From: Bretschneidera sinensis
Taxonomy: Eukaryota > Streptophyta > Magnoliopsida > Brassicales > Akaniaceae
Assembly: GCA_023935145.1 (NCBI GenBank)
Contig: CM043699.1
Location: 142,458,036-142,522,035 of the forward strand
Reading direction: 5' to 3'
Length of the DNA stretch: 64,000 bases
Part shown: piece by piece, positions 38,098 to 50,884 of the stretch
How positions within the stretch are numbered: position 1 is the first letter of the stretch
Layout: every line of letters begins with the position of its first letter
Program-made: the position numbers and the translations under genes
The notes under the pieces: model-generated
The model's input: only the letters and a program-made list of their open reading frames with translations
Told to the model about the DNA's origin: nothing
Database searches by the model: none

Positions 38098-38261
38098 AAT
38101 TTATTTGGTTAATGATAAAGGAAAATACTGGAAATATATGTCTGAAATCTGAAACTGCTGAGATCAGGTATGATGTAATTATGGAATGGTCCGATATTTT
38201 GCAATTTGGAATTTGATGATGTTTATCGGTTTACTTAGTCCTTCACTCTCAGCTCCAGCGC

Positions 38262-38401
38262 GTAAACAACTATATTCAGTCATATTTTCCTTTCCTTTTC
38301 TTTTTTTATTTCCTTTTTTGTGATCTTCTTTGTAAACAACTATATTCAGTCTTATTTCCCTTTTCTTTTTTTATTTCCTTTTTTGTGATCTTCTTTTAAC
38401 T
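38262..38401. repeat. 70-bp tandem duplication
   Basis: GTAAACAACTATATTCAGT begins both at 38262 and 38332, and each is followed by the same T-rich tail with TTGTGATCTTCTTT. The copies differ by a few substitutions and a short deletion. Confidence 0.9.
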
Positions 38402-38550
38402 GTATCTAGACAATATTTTGGTAATGATAACTTTCAATTTGCAAGTGATTGCTAGTGAACTTATTAATAAATTATATACTTTGTAGTAATTATTATCCAA
38501 AAAAATAAAAAGAAATACATGTGCAAATCATTAAGAGGTGGATCAGTGAG

Positions 38551-38681
38551 GGTTTATTTAATTAAATAACACTGTGGAAGACACAAGTGGGCGTGAGAAC
38601 TATTCAACTCAGTAAACCATTGAGCTCAACACTTCTTCTCACGCGCCTTTGTGTCAATCACAGGGTTATTTAATTAAATAG
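38551..38681. mobile_element. 131-bp foldback (MITE-like hairpin)
   Basis: The left arm 38551-38600 and right arm 38636-38681 are inverted repeats. TTATTTAATTAAATAAC, then C(A/C)CTGTG, then GACACAA, then GCGTGAGAA occur in order on opposite strands. They are separated by a ~35-base loop. Near-perfect pairing suggests a stable hairpin; this is either a small MITE or a possible small-RNA precursor. No target duplication was found. Confidence 0.6.
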
Positions 38682-38699
38682 ACACTACTAGTACTTAAG

Positions 38700-41600
38700 G
38701 GTGTTACTTTTTTTTAATCAAAAATGTGTTTTTTCAAATACACCTTTAAGCTTTCATAAATAAATATAAAGCCTATAATGTACCAAAATAAAAACTTTAA
38801 GCTCAATTTGAAAGAAATTAAGATATATACCATTATAGTTGATTGTTGTAATAAGTGGTGATCCCACATATTCAGAAAAATCTATTACGAATACAAAACT
38901 GTGTTCGTGATATCGTCACTCTTATTGTAATTTCTTTAAATTTGATTTTTCAGATAGTTGCTATTACTTGTTAGGTTAAACGACTCAGTGCAAATTTTTA
39001 GTTTTAAAATTAAACCGTTGGAAGGGTGTTAAAAAGAAATGAAAAAAAAACGGAGAAGTAGAGGTTAAACACAGTTCAACTACGAGCTTAAACCAATGTG
39101 ATAAGTTCATTCAACCTAAAAATAGGACATACCAACTAAATGATATCCAATTAGTGATGAATAGAAGGTCGGATCATCTGCCTAATGATATTCAATATTT
39201 AAGCATATATCTAACTTTCTTTCATTTGGTTTAAATAATTATCCACAAAGGAATAAATATATGGCAACAATTGTTTTGGGAAGAAAATATGATTATTCTT
39301 TTTATATATGGTTATGATATTTCAAAATCATAAAATAAAATCTAAACAAGATATATAAGATTAATAAGAAAATTATATATATTAATTGAGAGAATAAACT
39401 AATTATGAGAAAATAATTATTGAGAAGTTAAAGTAGATTGATGATTTAACGTATAAAAGTAAAGAGTATAAATGTATTGTTATTAGGATTGTATAGAATA
39501 CTCTTAAATATATAATTTGGTTAAAACTAAAACTCTATGAAAAAAAGTTGTCAACAAACACTTGATTAAGTGGTAAGAAATTGTCTAATTTGTTTGAATT
39601 ATTTGAGTTTGAATTTCTCTGTAATCGTTTGTTAATGTTAAATTTAGATTTTTATCGCACATAATAAAAAGTAATTTATAAACATAATAAGAACTATTCT
39701 AAATTCATGTACATGCACGTGAAGTAATCTAACTATTTACTCCTTTCATCTATGAAATAAAAGGAAAAACGGTGGCAAAAAAAATGACATAATAACGGCA
39801 GCCATGCAGTGCGACAAACCTCCCGCGCGTGGTAATGTATTTTTCATTATATGAGTTCTTCGAATGCGTGACGGCATGGGAATAGGGAAATACGGCGAAA
39901 TTGATCAATGCGGAGTTAGTTATCCTTCTACAGCAGAATTGGGAAATATATTGTACGTTAGGTCGAGGTGTAGCACCCCGATTAGAATTGCCGCCTACCG
40001 TTTGATTTGATGGTCAGTGAACTACTGGCTTGATAGTCAACAATATCCACAATCTGCTCTGTTTTCTAGGAGGGTGGTGCTTCACATCCCAAAGGATAAG
40101 ATGAAACTGCCAGCACTCCAAAGTTAAAGATATTGTTCTAACTTTTTATTATTTTTTTTTGTTACTTATTGAAATGATATTTTTATATAATTTTTTAAAT
40201 TTTAAATTTGTTTTAAAATATAAATTTTTATCATTAAATCAAAGAGTTTTAAAATAATTTTTTTAAAAATAATTAAAATTTTAATTGAACGTCATTTTTC
40301 ATGTTAATTAAAATACACTTTTAAAATATTTTCAAGTGATTGCGATAAGTTTAGTAATTTTATTTATCAATTATTTATCTCAAAATTATTTATAACATAT
40401 TATTTAGATTATTTGAGTTTATATTTTTTTAAAACAGTTAGTTTCATTTTAATTTTTAAAATAAAAAAATGTGTCTTTGATTTTTATTTTATGATGATTT
40501 TTATATTCATTTATTTGAGATGTTATATTATTTAATTTTATAAAAAACATTTCAACAAATTTTTCATTTAAAATATTTAATTTTTTTTATGATAATCTTT
40601 GATTTTTATTTATTTGAGGATGCGATGGACAATAATATCATAATATTTTTTAAAATATAAAATATATAAACTAAATTTTTTATACCATATAATAGAATAT
40701 AAATCATATTAAAATATATTTTTAAAAATTTAAAAAAACAATGATAATTTTTTTTTTTAAAAAAGTTCTTATTAAATATGTTTCATCCCTAATACTTCTA
40801 TTTTTTAAAAAATAATCTTTATAATACTTAATAGTACTTTGATCATCATGAAAAGTAATATCAAATTAAAATTTTAATTTTTTAATTTATTTTAAGATTG
40901 TTTGATTGTGAAAATTAGTTTTTAAAGTAAATTGTGAGTTTTTAAAAAGTTTAACATGCTAGTGTTATTTCTGCAAATATAAAAGTTTTGATAATATATA
41001 TTTTCCATAAAAATATCTACGTTGGGGTCCAACGTGTAATTAAAGTGTACAGAAAATTATTAAGGCAATGCTGGCCCATTTACGCATGGGCCTATTAACT
41101 TTCAAACCGTCGCAGACTTACGATTGTAAAACCGTGGCAAATGCCAACAGTAGTGCTCGGCCTATTAATGTTGGGCTTACTGTTGAACCCAAAACAGAAA
41201 ATTGTGGGCTGGTTGGCAGTGTGTATATTTTGTTGCGAGAGAAATATCAAAAACATTTTCCAGGCTTAATTGTGTTCTCTATGAAATTATTTATTAACGA
41301 ATTCGTCTTAATCCATGTCGTATTATATGTGTTGATGTCGAAATTAGGATAAGTGAGCTTACGTCATCTTCGGACATCATTTGGGGTTGTGCAAACGTTA
41401 GTCGAACACAGTAGCATTTGAAAAAAAATGTTGATACTGTGTATTTAAGATTTAGGTTAAGAGTTAAAAGAGAGAGAATAGAGACAAAGTGTAGAGACAG
41501 ACGGGAGGTAGTGTTGTTAGAAATACACAAAAGCATACTAACCCTAAGATTAATAGTAATTTATACAGGAAACATAATATACTCTGTAATTGGTTTGTGA

Positions 41601-43037
41601 GGCTGTTGGAGTGGTGGTGGCGATGACGGTCGGAGGGAGGGGAACAGTCCGGCGAGGTAGTGGGGTATTTGTGAAGAGTGTTTGTGTGCTTTTGATAAAA
41701 TAATAGTGGTATTTTTGTCTAAAAACCATCTAAATGACATTAATATACAATTTTGGACATGATTAAATACCATTTAAATGTGAAAAACAAACGAACTTAA
41801 TAGCAACGCATGTGATTGATTCAGATGTGGTGCCATTAAGAGATGCAATAAATACAAACAAATAGGTTAGAATGCGTGTATTTTTTTTTTTCTCCACAGA
41901 AAATTGAAGACTGGCTCTACAAGTTCTAATATATTTAAACTGCCAAAAAAACTTCTAATATATTTAAACTGCCAAAAATACTTTATATTTATATCTATAT
42001 ACTATATATAAATGTATGAATGTTAGAATGTGTGATCTGAAAATTCTTTGGACAAAAATACCATTATTTAATAATTTAAGTTTAGACAAAATATTTTATT
42101 TTTCATAAAAATGTATGAATATTTTGTAAAGCAATTCTGGATAAAAATACCACTACTTAATAATTTCAGTTAGATTAAATATTTTACTTTTTTCTTGTAG
42201 AATTAAGATTCAATTTTGTTTTTTTAAGATAAAAAACCTTGATAAGTTTTTGTTAAATTAAGTAATTTTACTTTACCTCATAAAATTGTGATTAAATTTT
42301 ATTCTATACAAACTTTTTTTTTCAAACAAATCATTACTATGTATAGAAAACTTTTTTTTTATTAAAAAATTATTACTATGTAATTAAATCCTCTAAAGTG
42401 GTCCTAATAATGAAATTGATAAGAATCAAGTGTACAATATTTTTTATCTTTTGAATATTTGATTAATTTTTATAAGATTATAAAAAATCATCAGTATATT
42501 GAATTTTATTTATATTAAACAGTAAGATTGAAGTACTATTTATCGATTCTATAAATTTAGATATAACTTTAATTTTCTATTATCAAAATTAAAACATAAT
42601 ATCTTTTACTTTAATTTTTTTCTGAAAAGATAAAACAAGTTATAATGCGTAATTTTTGTTCACATAGGATGCACATACGACAACGGTTAGTATAATAAAT
42701 AATAATAGTACATGATAAGTATTGCATGCTGCTTTTTATTACTCATCTTGAAAACTGTTTTCAGTTTTCAAAGACTCATTTTCACGTTTGACAAACAGTT
42801 TTCAAGAGTAATTTTTTAAAACAATTTTTTGAAAACTCAAAATTTATGTTCACTTCTGTGCTTTTGAAAAATAACTTTAAAATCAGTGTTCACTTCTGTG
42901 TTTCATTTTTGTTCCATAATATATAAAAAAATTAAAAATAAAATAATATTAATTATTTTTCGGTATTTAATAAATGTGTATAACTCTAATAATTGTGTCA
43001 ATGTGAATAACTCTAATAACAATTTTCTCGAATCTAG
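38700..43037. other. AT-rich intergenic region with small repeats
   Basis: No intact gene is seen. Items visible: a weak tRNA/SINE-like stretch at about 39556-39622 (GATTAAGTGGTAAGA ... GAGTTTGAATTTC); a GC-richer stretch at 39770-40110 of unknown nature; GGCCCA/TGGGCC and TTGGGCTT motifs at 41066-41190, similar to site II promoter elements; a 29-bp tandem duplication at 41922-41980; and a diverged ~110-bp repeat at 42055-42195. From about 40140 to 41040 the sequence is almost pure A+T. Confidence 0.45.
41922..41980. repeat. 29-bp tandem duplication
   Basis: CTTCTAATATATTTAAACTG and its GTTCTAAT-starting variant occur back to back, each followed by CCAAAAA. Confidence 0.9.
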
Positions 43038-45158
43038 TATTCATCCCCTGATGTACCAGAAAATCAAGTAAGTCTTGCTACGAAATCAGGTAAGAAGAAG
43101 ACTACAGGAAAGGTGAGTTCTGGAACTGAAATTGTTGGCACACTTACTTATTTTGATATTTTCTACTCGTGTTGCTTTCATAATTTATTTAGAAAGAAAA
43201 AAGAATTACTGTTTATGGTTTCGAAATCTCGTGGAATGAGTATAGGGTTTCACTCAATGAGCCAATTCTGGGATTTGGTAAAACCAATGTGATATATATA
43301 TATATAAATGAAGTATAGTTGTTATGTTGTCTCTGTTCCCTTTTTTTCATTGCAAATGATGTTTTCGTTTGTTCATGTTTGGTGATTGGTTTTTCTAGTT
43401 GTAAGTGTTGAATACTGTAACATTTTAAATTTGACGTGGGGATTTATGCAATTTATATTGCTTAATACTTTAGAATAGAAGCTTGTTAATGGAAAATGGC
43501 TTGGTTCACCATCCGTGATTATGGAATTTTTTAATGTTCAAATTTTATTTATTCCATGCAATATTTATTTATTGCATTTTGGCATGTAATTTTTAATGTT
43601 CAACTTTGATTTATTCTATGTAATGTTTATTTTCTATTAGGAGCACATTATAGTTATGGGGGTTGGTTCATGTGATGTTTTCTAGATATGTCTGCTGCTA
43701 GTGGAGGTAACAGTGGAAGAGAGAAGGGTTTCTATTCACGACAAACCTGAATATGGGATTGAATCACCAGATCCAATGATGTTTTTAGTAAGTGGCTTAT
43801 AAATGTTTGGGACATATGTTGTTTAGGGATCCTGCTAGTTTGGATATTTTGATTTGATTTGAAGAAAGAAAAGCTATTAAGTGGAAAAGTGGTATCATTT
43901 AAGGGGACATAAACTTTTATTTGAATGGTTGTAGTTAACACTTGTACTTACTAGTGGTATTCCTTTGGCTCAGTGCACATCATGATCATACCGACATGGA
44001 TAATAGTGAGGTTACTGATATGGACATTGATATGGTAGGAGGAAGGGTTGTGGAGAATGTTGAAATAGATGTCCAAAGCTCACTTGGGAAGTTGCCCACT
44101 AGTATGGACTAATTCAACATTTCTCCAGTTTTCGGAGCAAGGCTGATGTCTACAAATATATTCTGAAAAAGCCATTGTTGCTGAGGAAAAGTCTTGTCTG
44201 GTTGGTGGCAGAGTTGCGAGCCATGTAAAAATTCATTATTTTATGAAACATCCAAAGTTCATCATGTTGGTTCCTGACTATCTTTGAATTTCCTCTTGTA
44301 TGCCATTCACAGGAACCGACACATGACATGGAAAATGATCCTTTGGCTACTTCTCCTCCCGTTTCATTAGAAAAGGTGATGAAAAATGAGTCAGATATTT
44401 TAGCTGAAGGAAATGCTGATGAAACACTTGCGATAGGGGGGGGGGGGGGGGGGGAGGGAGGACAAAAGGAATGGAAGGCACGTCATTCTTCAATGAGGCC
44501 ATCTCCCAGTGTACCACTGTTCATTTAAAGATGAAGTACATGCAACACATAGAGATGGACATCTTCAACGTCACACTGTAGAGGTCAAAGCCAAGGTGCA
44601 AGGTCTTGAAGATGATAGATTAGGTATCAGCCGTGATCTGTATACCAGATGACCAAGAGAGATGGAGATACCGATTCGCTAGATCTTTCCCCACTAAAAA
44701 CTGGGTGAAGTTGAATACAGAAGTGAGTTCAAAGCGGAATCCTGGTGCTGCTGGAGTAATTCGTGATGAGTCAGGCAAGTGGGTTCTTGGCTACATTGTT
44801 AACTTGAAAACTTGTATGAGTTTGGCAGCTGAGTTTTGGGCTCTGTTTCAAGGCTTAAAGCTTCTCTGGGACAGAGGTTATGGGCGAGTTCTGGTGGAGT
44901 CCGTTTCTTGCACAACAGAAGAGTTCAAAGAATGCCCTATCCGAATTTGATTCTAATAAACCCATCATTGAATGTTGCAGAGATTTGCTCAAGCGTGATT
45001 AGGAATGCAAAATTTACCAAATCTCTTGAGAACAAAACTTATGTGCTAATTGGTTAGCGACTCACTTTGAAGACCACCCATTGGGAGTGATTATTTATGA
45101 GAGGCCTCCATACAAGTTAATTCCTATTTTGCAGAATGATTGTATATGGGTTGCTTAG
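43038..45158 (+). pseudogene. Decayed multi-exon gene ending in an RNase H-like (RVT_3) domain
   Basis: Coding-like exons with splice signals can be read: 43038-43112 (YSSPDVPENQ...), 43686-43787 (...IHDKPEYGIESPDP), 43974-44112 (HDHTDMDNSEV...) and from 44313 (EPTHDMENDPLA...). The last part encodes an RNase H-like domain from about 44690: NWVKLNTE, NPGAAGVIRDESG, SLAAEFWALFQG, then after a frameshift CRDLLKRD and CANWLATHFEDHPLG, ending in TAG at 45156. Damage is plain. The third exon ends in a stop; a G19 run at 44436-44454 upsets the frame; the frame changes near 44640 and again before 44980; TAG at 45000 and TGA at 45027 sit in the final frame. Two catalytic acids are changed (LNTD to LNTE, VESDS to VESVS). 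Such domains in plants derive from LINE elements, but no reverse transcriptase is visible. Confidence 0.7.
44436..44454 (+). repeat. G19 homopolymer
   Basis: Nineteen consecutive G bases in the coding part of the pseudogene. The reading frame on the two sides differs, so the run's length is a likely frameshift source. Sequencing or assembly error is also possible in such a run. Confidence 0.85.
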
Positions 45159-46991
45159 CCACATTCTTGCTACTATAGTAGGGCTGAGAACACACTCAAC
45201 GTACAACTCAAGAATTGAAAAAGAAAAATACTCAGTATATACTGATCATTTACCAGAAAAAGAATAGCCCTGAAGGTATAGGAATAGGAAATTTTTGTTG
45301 TTTAGTCCTTCATGCTAACATATTAGCTCACCCCTCCACCCCAAATTGACTTTTTATGTCCATATAATGAAAGTTATTGCCTAGCAGGGTTCCTTATGGG
45401 TTTCATGGTACATTTGTTAGTGCACAGGAGCTACGTGAACAGTTATTTTGATTTCAGCTTGGGTTTATACGTTCCCCTTTTTCCCTCGAAATTCCATACT
45501 TGTTTTCTCTTGTTAATAATATTATGCTTTGGCTCGTTCACAAGCCTACTTGATAATAAGTTTTTATTAAATATTGTATTTTAACTATAAAAATATATAT
45601 AATATTACAAAGTCAAGATTCTAACCCTTATAAGTTAGGCTCTTAAATATTGTGTTAATTAACTTGAGTTACACGTCACACTCTTAAGTTAAGCTCGAGT
45701 TCGAACTCAAATTTGTTTGAGTTTAAATCATACTTGAAGTGAGTCAAATCGAACTCGATCTCACTAAAATGATTTTAAATTGAATTTTTAATTAAGTTTA
45801 AACTTAATTAATACAGAAGAACTACGAGCTGAACTCGAGTTTCCAAACACTGTTATCAATCTTACAAACCCTTAATATATGATATATCATAAAGGAAAAC
45901 AAAGAGTTTTAGAAAGACATGCATGTTGTCGTTTGAGTAATGTTTTTTTGTCTTTAGAGGATTGGTGCTTGTTTGCCATTTGAGTCAGGGCCAAACGGTA
46001 GGTACCATCATTTAAAAATTTTAATTGTTTTTTTTTTCACTTAATTTTTTAATTATTTTGATCGAATTAATTTAAATATTTTAATATTAACTGATTAAGT
46101 TGATTTTCGTTGGTACAATTAATTAATCAGTTAACTGATACTGTTTATACTTAAATTTTTTTAGTTTATTAGATATACATTATATTTATACTTAACATAT
46201 TATTAATATTAATTAATTTTTTAATTGATTAAACGATCGAAACGGTTAATTTTTTAAAACTATCAACTAACTAATTAATCGATAAATATTATTCAATTAA
46301 TTAATCAATTTAATCAATTAACCGAACTATTATATTTAAACATGAAATAGTTCGATTAATTAATATTAATCGATAAATGAACTGCATTAATTTGAGTAGT
46401 GTTCTTAATTTGACCAACCATAGACTCTATTCGGTGTAAGTGAATTAATAACATTACATAAGAAGCTAACTAAAATCGAGAAGGGTCTCTATCCCTCTCA
46501 TTGTCAGGAAGCATATATCTTTTGGGTGTAATCTTATAATTACTGACACTTAATTAGAAAAGTAGGTATACACTAACCGTTCACATGAAAGATTGTACTA
46601 TTTTATCAAATTACTCTTTTGACTGAAAGAGAGAGAAGTTACATAAGAGAAAGGAGAAACATACGAAAATGTTTATTTTTTAAGATTAATAAAAATAAAA
46701 TTTTAAAAAATATTCGATTAATTTTCTTAATTCATTTACGTTTGTGTTAACTATTAATAATAGATTTTGTTTGGCCAAATAAGTCTAGGTTACTTTAAAT
46801 CTTATGAAGATTTTGTAAGTTTCACCAAACATATAGAAATACATTTTTATAAATTAGTATGAAAATGAGTGGGCATGTATGGCCATGTTTTTGGGAGTTG
46901 GGTTCTCTGTTGTTCGATTCTATTTAGCTATCGTTAGGATTGGGTACTTTTCACAGTGAGATTATATGTGATTTTATTTAAAAATTAAATT

Positions 46992-47039
<48 letters not shown>

Positions 47040-47085
47040 TGGGATATGACATAATAATTATTGATTCAATTTTTAAATTGAGTCA
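45159..47085. other. AT-rich intergenic region
   Basis: No gene recognised. At 45630-45860 there is a degenerate GAACTCGA/TCGAGTT-type repeat like that at 26896-27050. At 46070-46400 TTAATTAATCGAT-like palindromic sequence is frequent. A long (AT)n microsatellite lies at 46994-47036. Confidence 0.45.
46994..47036. repeat. (AT)n microsatellite
   Basis: About 21 uninterrupted AT units. Confidence 0.95.
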
Positions 47086-47094
47086 CATACTATT

Positions 47095-48852
47095 AGTGTT
47101 TTCAAAAGCATTTTCTGAACTCTTTTGGAGCTCGTTCAGAGGAGGGGCATAGGCAAAATATCCCGAGGCGCAATACTTTAGGTGTTTCTTTTGTTGAGCG
47201 TACGCTTTTTACTCCGGAGTTTATGCCCACGCCTGAGACATATTCTTTTTACTCCCCAGTAATCAAGGCATATATACATTCCGTTGAAGTTTTTATAAAA
47301 TCTTAAAAATCATAAAAAAAATTCAAGTTTAAGGCTATAAACCATACTCAAATGAGTAAGAATATAATCTTAACCATTAAGCTAATTGTTCATATTGTGA
47401 TATTATTGCGATTCATAAATATTTATTACATGTTATCTGGTTTAATAATAACTACAAGCTAGGGGTGAGTATGAAAATTGGTGGACCCGACCCAAAACAA
47501 TATCATGGGTTGAGTTGGTTTGGGGTTATCAAATGCTGAGTTGGGTTTGGGTTGAGAATTTTTTAATCTGGTGAGTTGAGTTGGGTCACGGATTAAAAAA
47601 ATTCAACCCGACCCAATCCGGTAACCCAATTATTATATAATTATATTTTATATATATATTTAAAACATACTTACTTTAAAGATTGATAAACTATATTCAT
47701 ATTTTGGTAAATTAGTTTAGATTGTAATATATATTTTGTGTGTATATTTGATGAATTATATGCCTTCATATCTTGATAAGTTAATTAGTTTTGGCTGAAA
47801 TATATATTTTGAGTGTGTATATGTATCTACTCATTTATTTTTTTTCTTCTTAGAAACTCTTTAACCAAAAATGCTAGTTTCCATAAAAAAAATGTCAATT
47901 AGAATTTAAATGTGTATCATGTTTCTTTTTAATACTTTTTAGTTGAAGAATATCGTTAATTTGTTCTCCTAAAAGTATTTCTTTTGGACTTTTAACATGC
48001 TTTCCAAAAACTTGTTGAATTAATTTGCTTATCTTATACTCATCCACTTTTATGCTTTTTGGTACGATGTAACTTGATTATGGAGATTCTAGGAACAATT
48101 TTATACTAGTGTTGAAGTTTTGAAGAATTTGATCGATCAAACACTTTTAAAATCTAGTTCTTATTTACTTTTGTATGGTTTGTATTAAATTAATATTGTT
48201 TTAACTTTATGTAAAGTGATTTAAGGTACTTAATTTGTAAATTATGGTTTGTAAGATTTAATAAATTCATGTATGAATTTGATTTTGGATCTAATGAATT
48301 ATGAATAATTGTAGTAAAAAATTTTTGTACGTAATATATTTGCATTAATTTTTAAGTGAAAAAAACAAAACTAGTAACTCAAACCTACCTAAACCGATTT
48401 GAATGAATTGGGTTGGACTGAGATTGGATGAGTTGAGATTTTTCTAACCCGATATAATTGGGTTTGGTTGATTTTTTAGACCAACCTGACCCAAACCGAC
48501 CCATGCTCACCCTACTACAAACTGTTTAATTAATCACTTACAAGTTATAACAATATAAAAATAAAAAATATATAATGTATATATAAATATATATTAATAT
48601 TTATAAAATTATGATTATAATTTATATGCTCTATAGTTAATAAAAATATTAAATTTGTTGAAAATTATTTTATTTAAATTTTGATTATTATTATTTATTT
48701 TTTATATTATTTTAATTAGCTATCTATTATTATTTTATTAGAATTTCGAAACGCTTCAACATTTCAAAAAACTTACGTCCTAATGTCTCGAGCTTACGCC
48801 TCACTCATTGAAGCAAAACGTTTTGCCCAACACTTTTACCTCTTAAACACTG
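47095..48852 (-). mobile_element. Mutator-type non-autonomous element, relative of 20278-21335, split by a hAT insertion
   Basis: The ends AGTGTTTTCAAAAG (47095) and, on the minus strand from 48852, CAGTGTTTAAGAGG are similar. They are flanked by the 9-mers CATACTATT (47086-47094) and CATACCATT (48853-48861), a 9-bp target duplication with one change. The right end on the minus strand matches the left end of the element at 20278 (TTGCTTCAATGAGTGAGGCG, then TAAGCTCGAGACATTAGG). Removing the inserted hAT element leaves about 700 bases. No protein is encoded. Near the left end, on the minus strand at about 47310-47385, TAGCTTAATGGTTAAGAT ... CTTAAACTTGAA looks tRNA-like. Confidence 0.7.
47460..48514. 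mobile_element. Non-autonomous hAT element nested in the Mutator-type element
   Basis: Ends TAGGGGTGAGTATG (47460) and, from the other strand at 48514, TAGGGTGAGCATGG. They are flanked by 8-bp duplications CTACAAGC (47452-47459) and CTACAAAC (48515-48522) with one mismatch. Subterminal GGGTTGAGTTGG / CCAACCC and ACCCGACCC motifs occur at both ends. The interior is AT-rich, without a transposase. It belongs to a different hAT subfamily from the 21778-24996 element, because subterminal motifs differ. Confidence 0.82.
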
Positions 48853-50446
48853 CATACCATTTCACTTTTAAAAAAAATAATCACAAAAGATTCAAATTCG
48901 AATATTTCATAAACTCATAAAGTCATATCATGATATTAACATTTTGGAGGAGACATGATCATAAAGATTGAAACATGATAACCCCACAATAAAAATCTAA
49001 TTCTCATGTATAATGGGTAGACATAATAATGGTAAATTGACACTTTTGGATAGTATTATCTTTCAATTAAATACCTTGATTTGCTTTAATAAAAATTTTA
49101 AAAATAAAAAGAGCGTTAATTAGTAAGGTTATGGAAAGAAGATGGCTTACAACAAAACAAGCAAATTAGATATATGGATTTCTTTCTTTATTTTTATTTT
49201 GAAGGAAGGTAGATGGATTCTTAAATTAGACAAAAATGGATGGATAGATGAGAAATGGCGGTGAAGGATGCGACGACTAGACAAGCTGATAATATCTAAC
49301 TTCACTTTTGGTTTCACTGTTATTCCACCAACCTTGGAAAAAAAAATGTATGAAAATGATCATATTGACTAAAAATATTTGGATTGATAAGATTTAAAAT
49401 ATCAGTTTTAAATTCGTTTAAAATTTTATTAATAATTTTAAAAATTTTTATTGATAATTTTAATGTAAATATAAAATTTAAAAATATTATTATTAATATA
49501 ATTTTTAAAAATTATTAATATAATTTTAAATAAATTTAAAAATATTTTGAATCCAATTTAACCAAATATTCATCCGTATTCACATTAACAGTAGAAGAAA
49601 AAAAGAAAAGCCTAAAGGAAAAACAGAGGGAAAAAGTCAGTGGCTAGAATAACCATTGACTTTGGCACAAGGTGGCAGACATGGCTTGATGCTTTTGCTT
49701 GATTTGGAGTTGTGAAGTCTAAAGGCAGATCATTATCATTTGTACCATTGACAATTTGGGTCAGATTTTTACAGGGCAGAACTTAGAAAGTTTTTTTTTT
49801 TTTTTTTTTGGTGAAGTTTTTAGATTCCGTTTGAAAAATGATAATAATATTAAAATAAAATTTATGATCAAAACTTATTATTCAATTTAATGTTTTTCAA
49901 GTAAAATTTTTAAATAGAATCTATAGAACCGACATAAAGAATTATACCTGAATTTTAATCTTTAATAAAAACATAAAAGAAACTGATTATGCCGATTTGT
50001 AAAAAAATTGCAAAACCCAAACCTAATTGCAAACCAACCAAACTGAACAAACTAAAGAACTTGGGCTTCACTATCAAAAAATTGATTTGGGCTTCTAATT
50101 GGCTTCAGAATCAAATGGGGTTTTATATATATATATATACCTGAAAAACAATTTCCTTTACCAGCCCAATGATCTCTAGGATAATTGATTATTAATTAAA
50201 TGGGTCTTCAAACTTTAAATTAGGGTAAATAAATTACTCAACTATCAATTTTATTAAATTAAATCTTTCATCGAACCTTTTTAACTCCGTGAATGTTGAA
50301 AAATAAACAATATTTTAACAATTTGGTTAAGTTATTTAGTCATTTATTACATTAAAGAAGAGAATTCGACCTGTCTTTGCAAGATAAAGTTACCTGTACA
50401 TGGAGTTGTTTAATATTATTTTACGAAGAGTTCAACTCTCTTACTA

Positions 50447-50582
50447 TAAAATATTGTGAAGTAAAATCTACAATACACATAGATTTTGATTATAAAACAG
50501 TGACTCTTATCAAATCTCAAAATTTAAGAAGTTCAAATCCATATAAAAAAATATGTATTACAGATTTTACTTCATAATTTTT
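50447..50582. repeat. Foldback of about 136 bp
   Basis: The left arm ATTGTGAAGTAAAATCTACA and the right arm, read on the minus strand, ATTATGAAGTAAAATCTGTA pair over about 30 bases and are separated by ~75 bases. MITE-like, or the internal part of a larger repeat. Confidence 0.5.
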
Positions 50583-50884
50583 ACTGCAGAAAAATTAATC
50601 TTTTTTACGAGAATATTTTATCTTTGAGATATTAATTTTCTGTTTTTCAGTTTGTCATCGAAGATAGTCAAATGCTAAATAACAAGTGTGTTTTCTAAAG
50701 CCTAGAATGCAAAAGATCTCATTAATTAATAATAAAAGAAATGCTAAGATAAACTGAGCTCTTTAATGTGGTATGCATACCCAACATTGGTTAATTTGTT
50801 TAGTGATTATACTTTCTAATAAAAAAAATGAGAGTTATTAGAAATGAGACCTTGTTATATAACCCGATATTTTTTTTATAAAGT

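Larger units (their letters stand above)
37900..38540 (-). promoter_or_regulatory. Upstream region of the thiolase gene
   Basis: Sequence 5' of the thiolase start codon on the minus strand. It contains an AT microsatellite at 38057-38093 about 160 bases upstream of the ATG and a 70-base tandem duplication at 38262-38401. The leader is probably short because no splice acceptor is evident before the ATG. No specific transcription-factor site can be named with confidence. Confidence 0.4.

Noticed and set aside
39556..39622. Possible tRNA or SINE head
   Set aside because: Only weak A- and B-box resemblance; no cloverleaf, poly-A tail or target duplication could be read, so it is mentioned only within the spacer entry.
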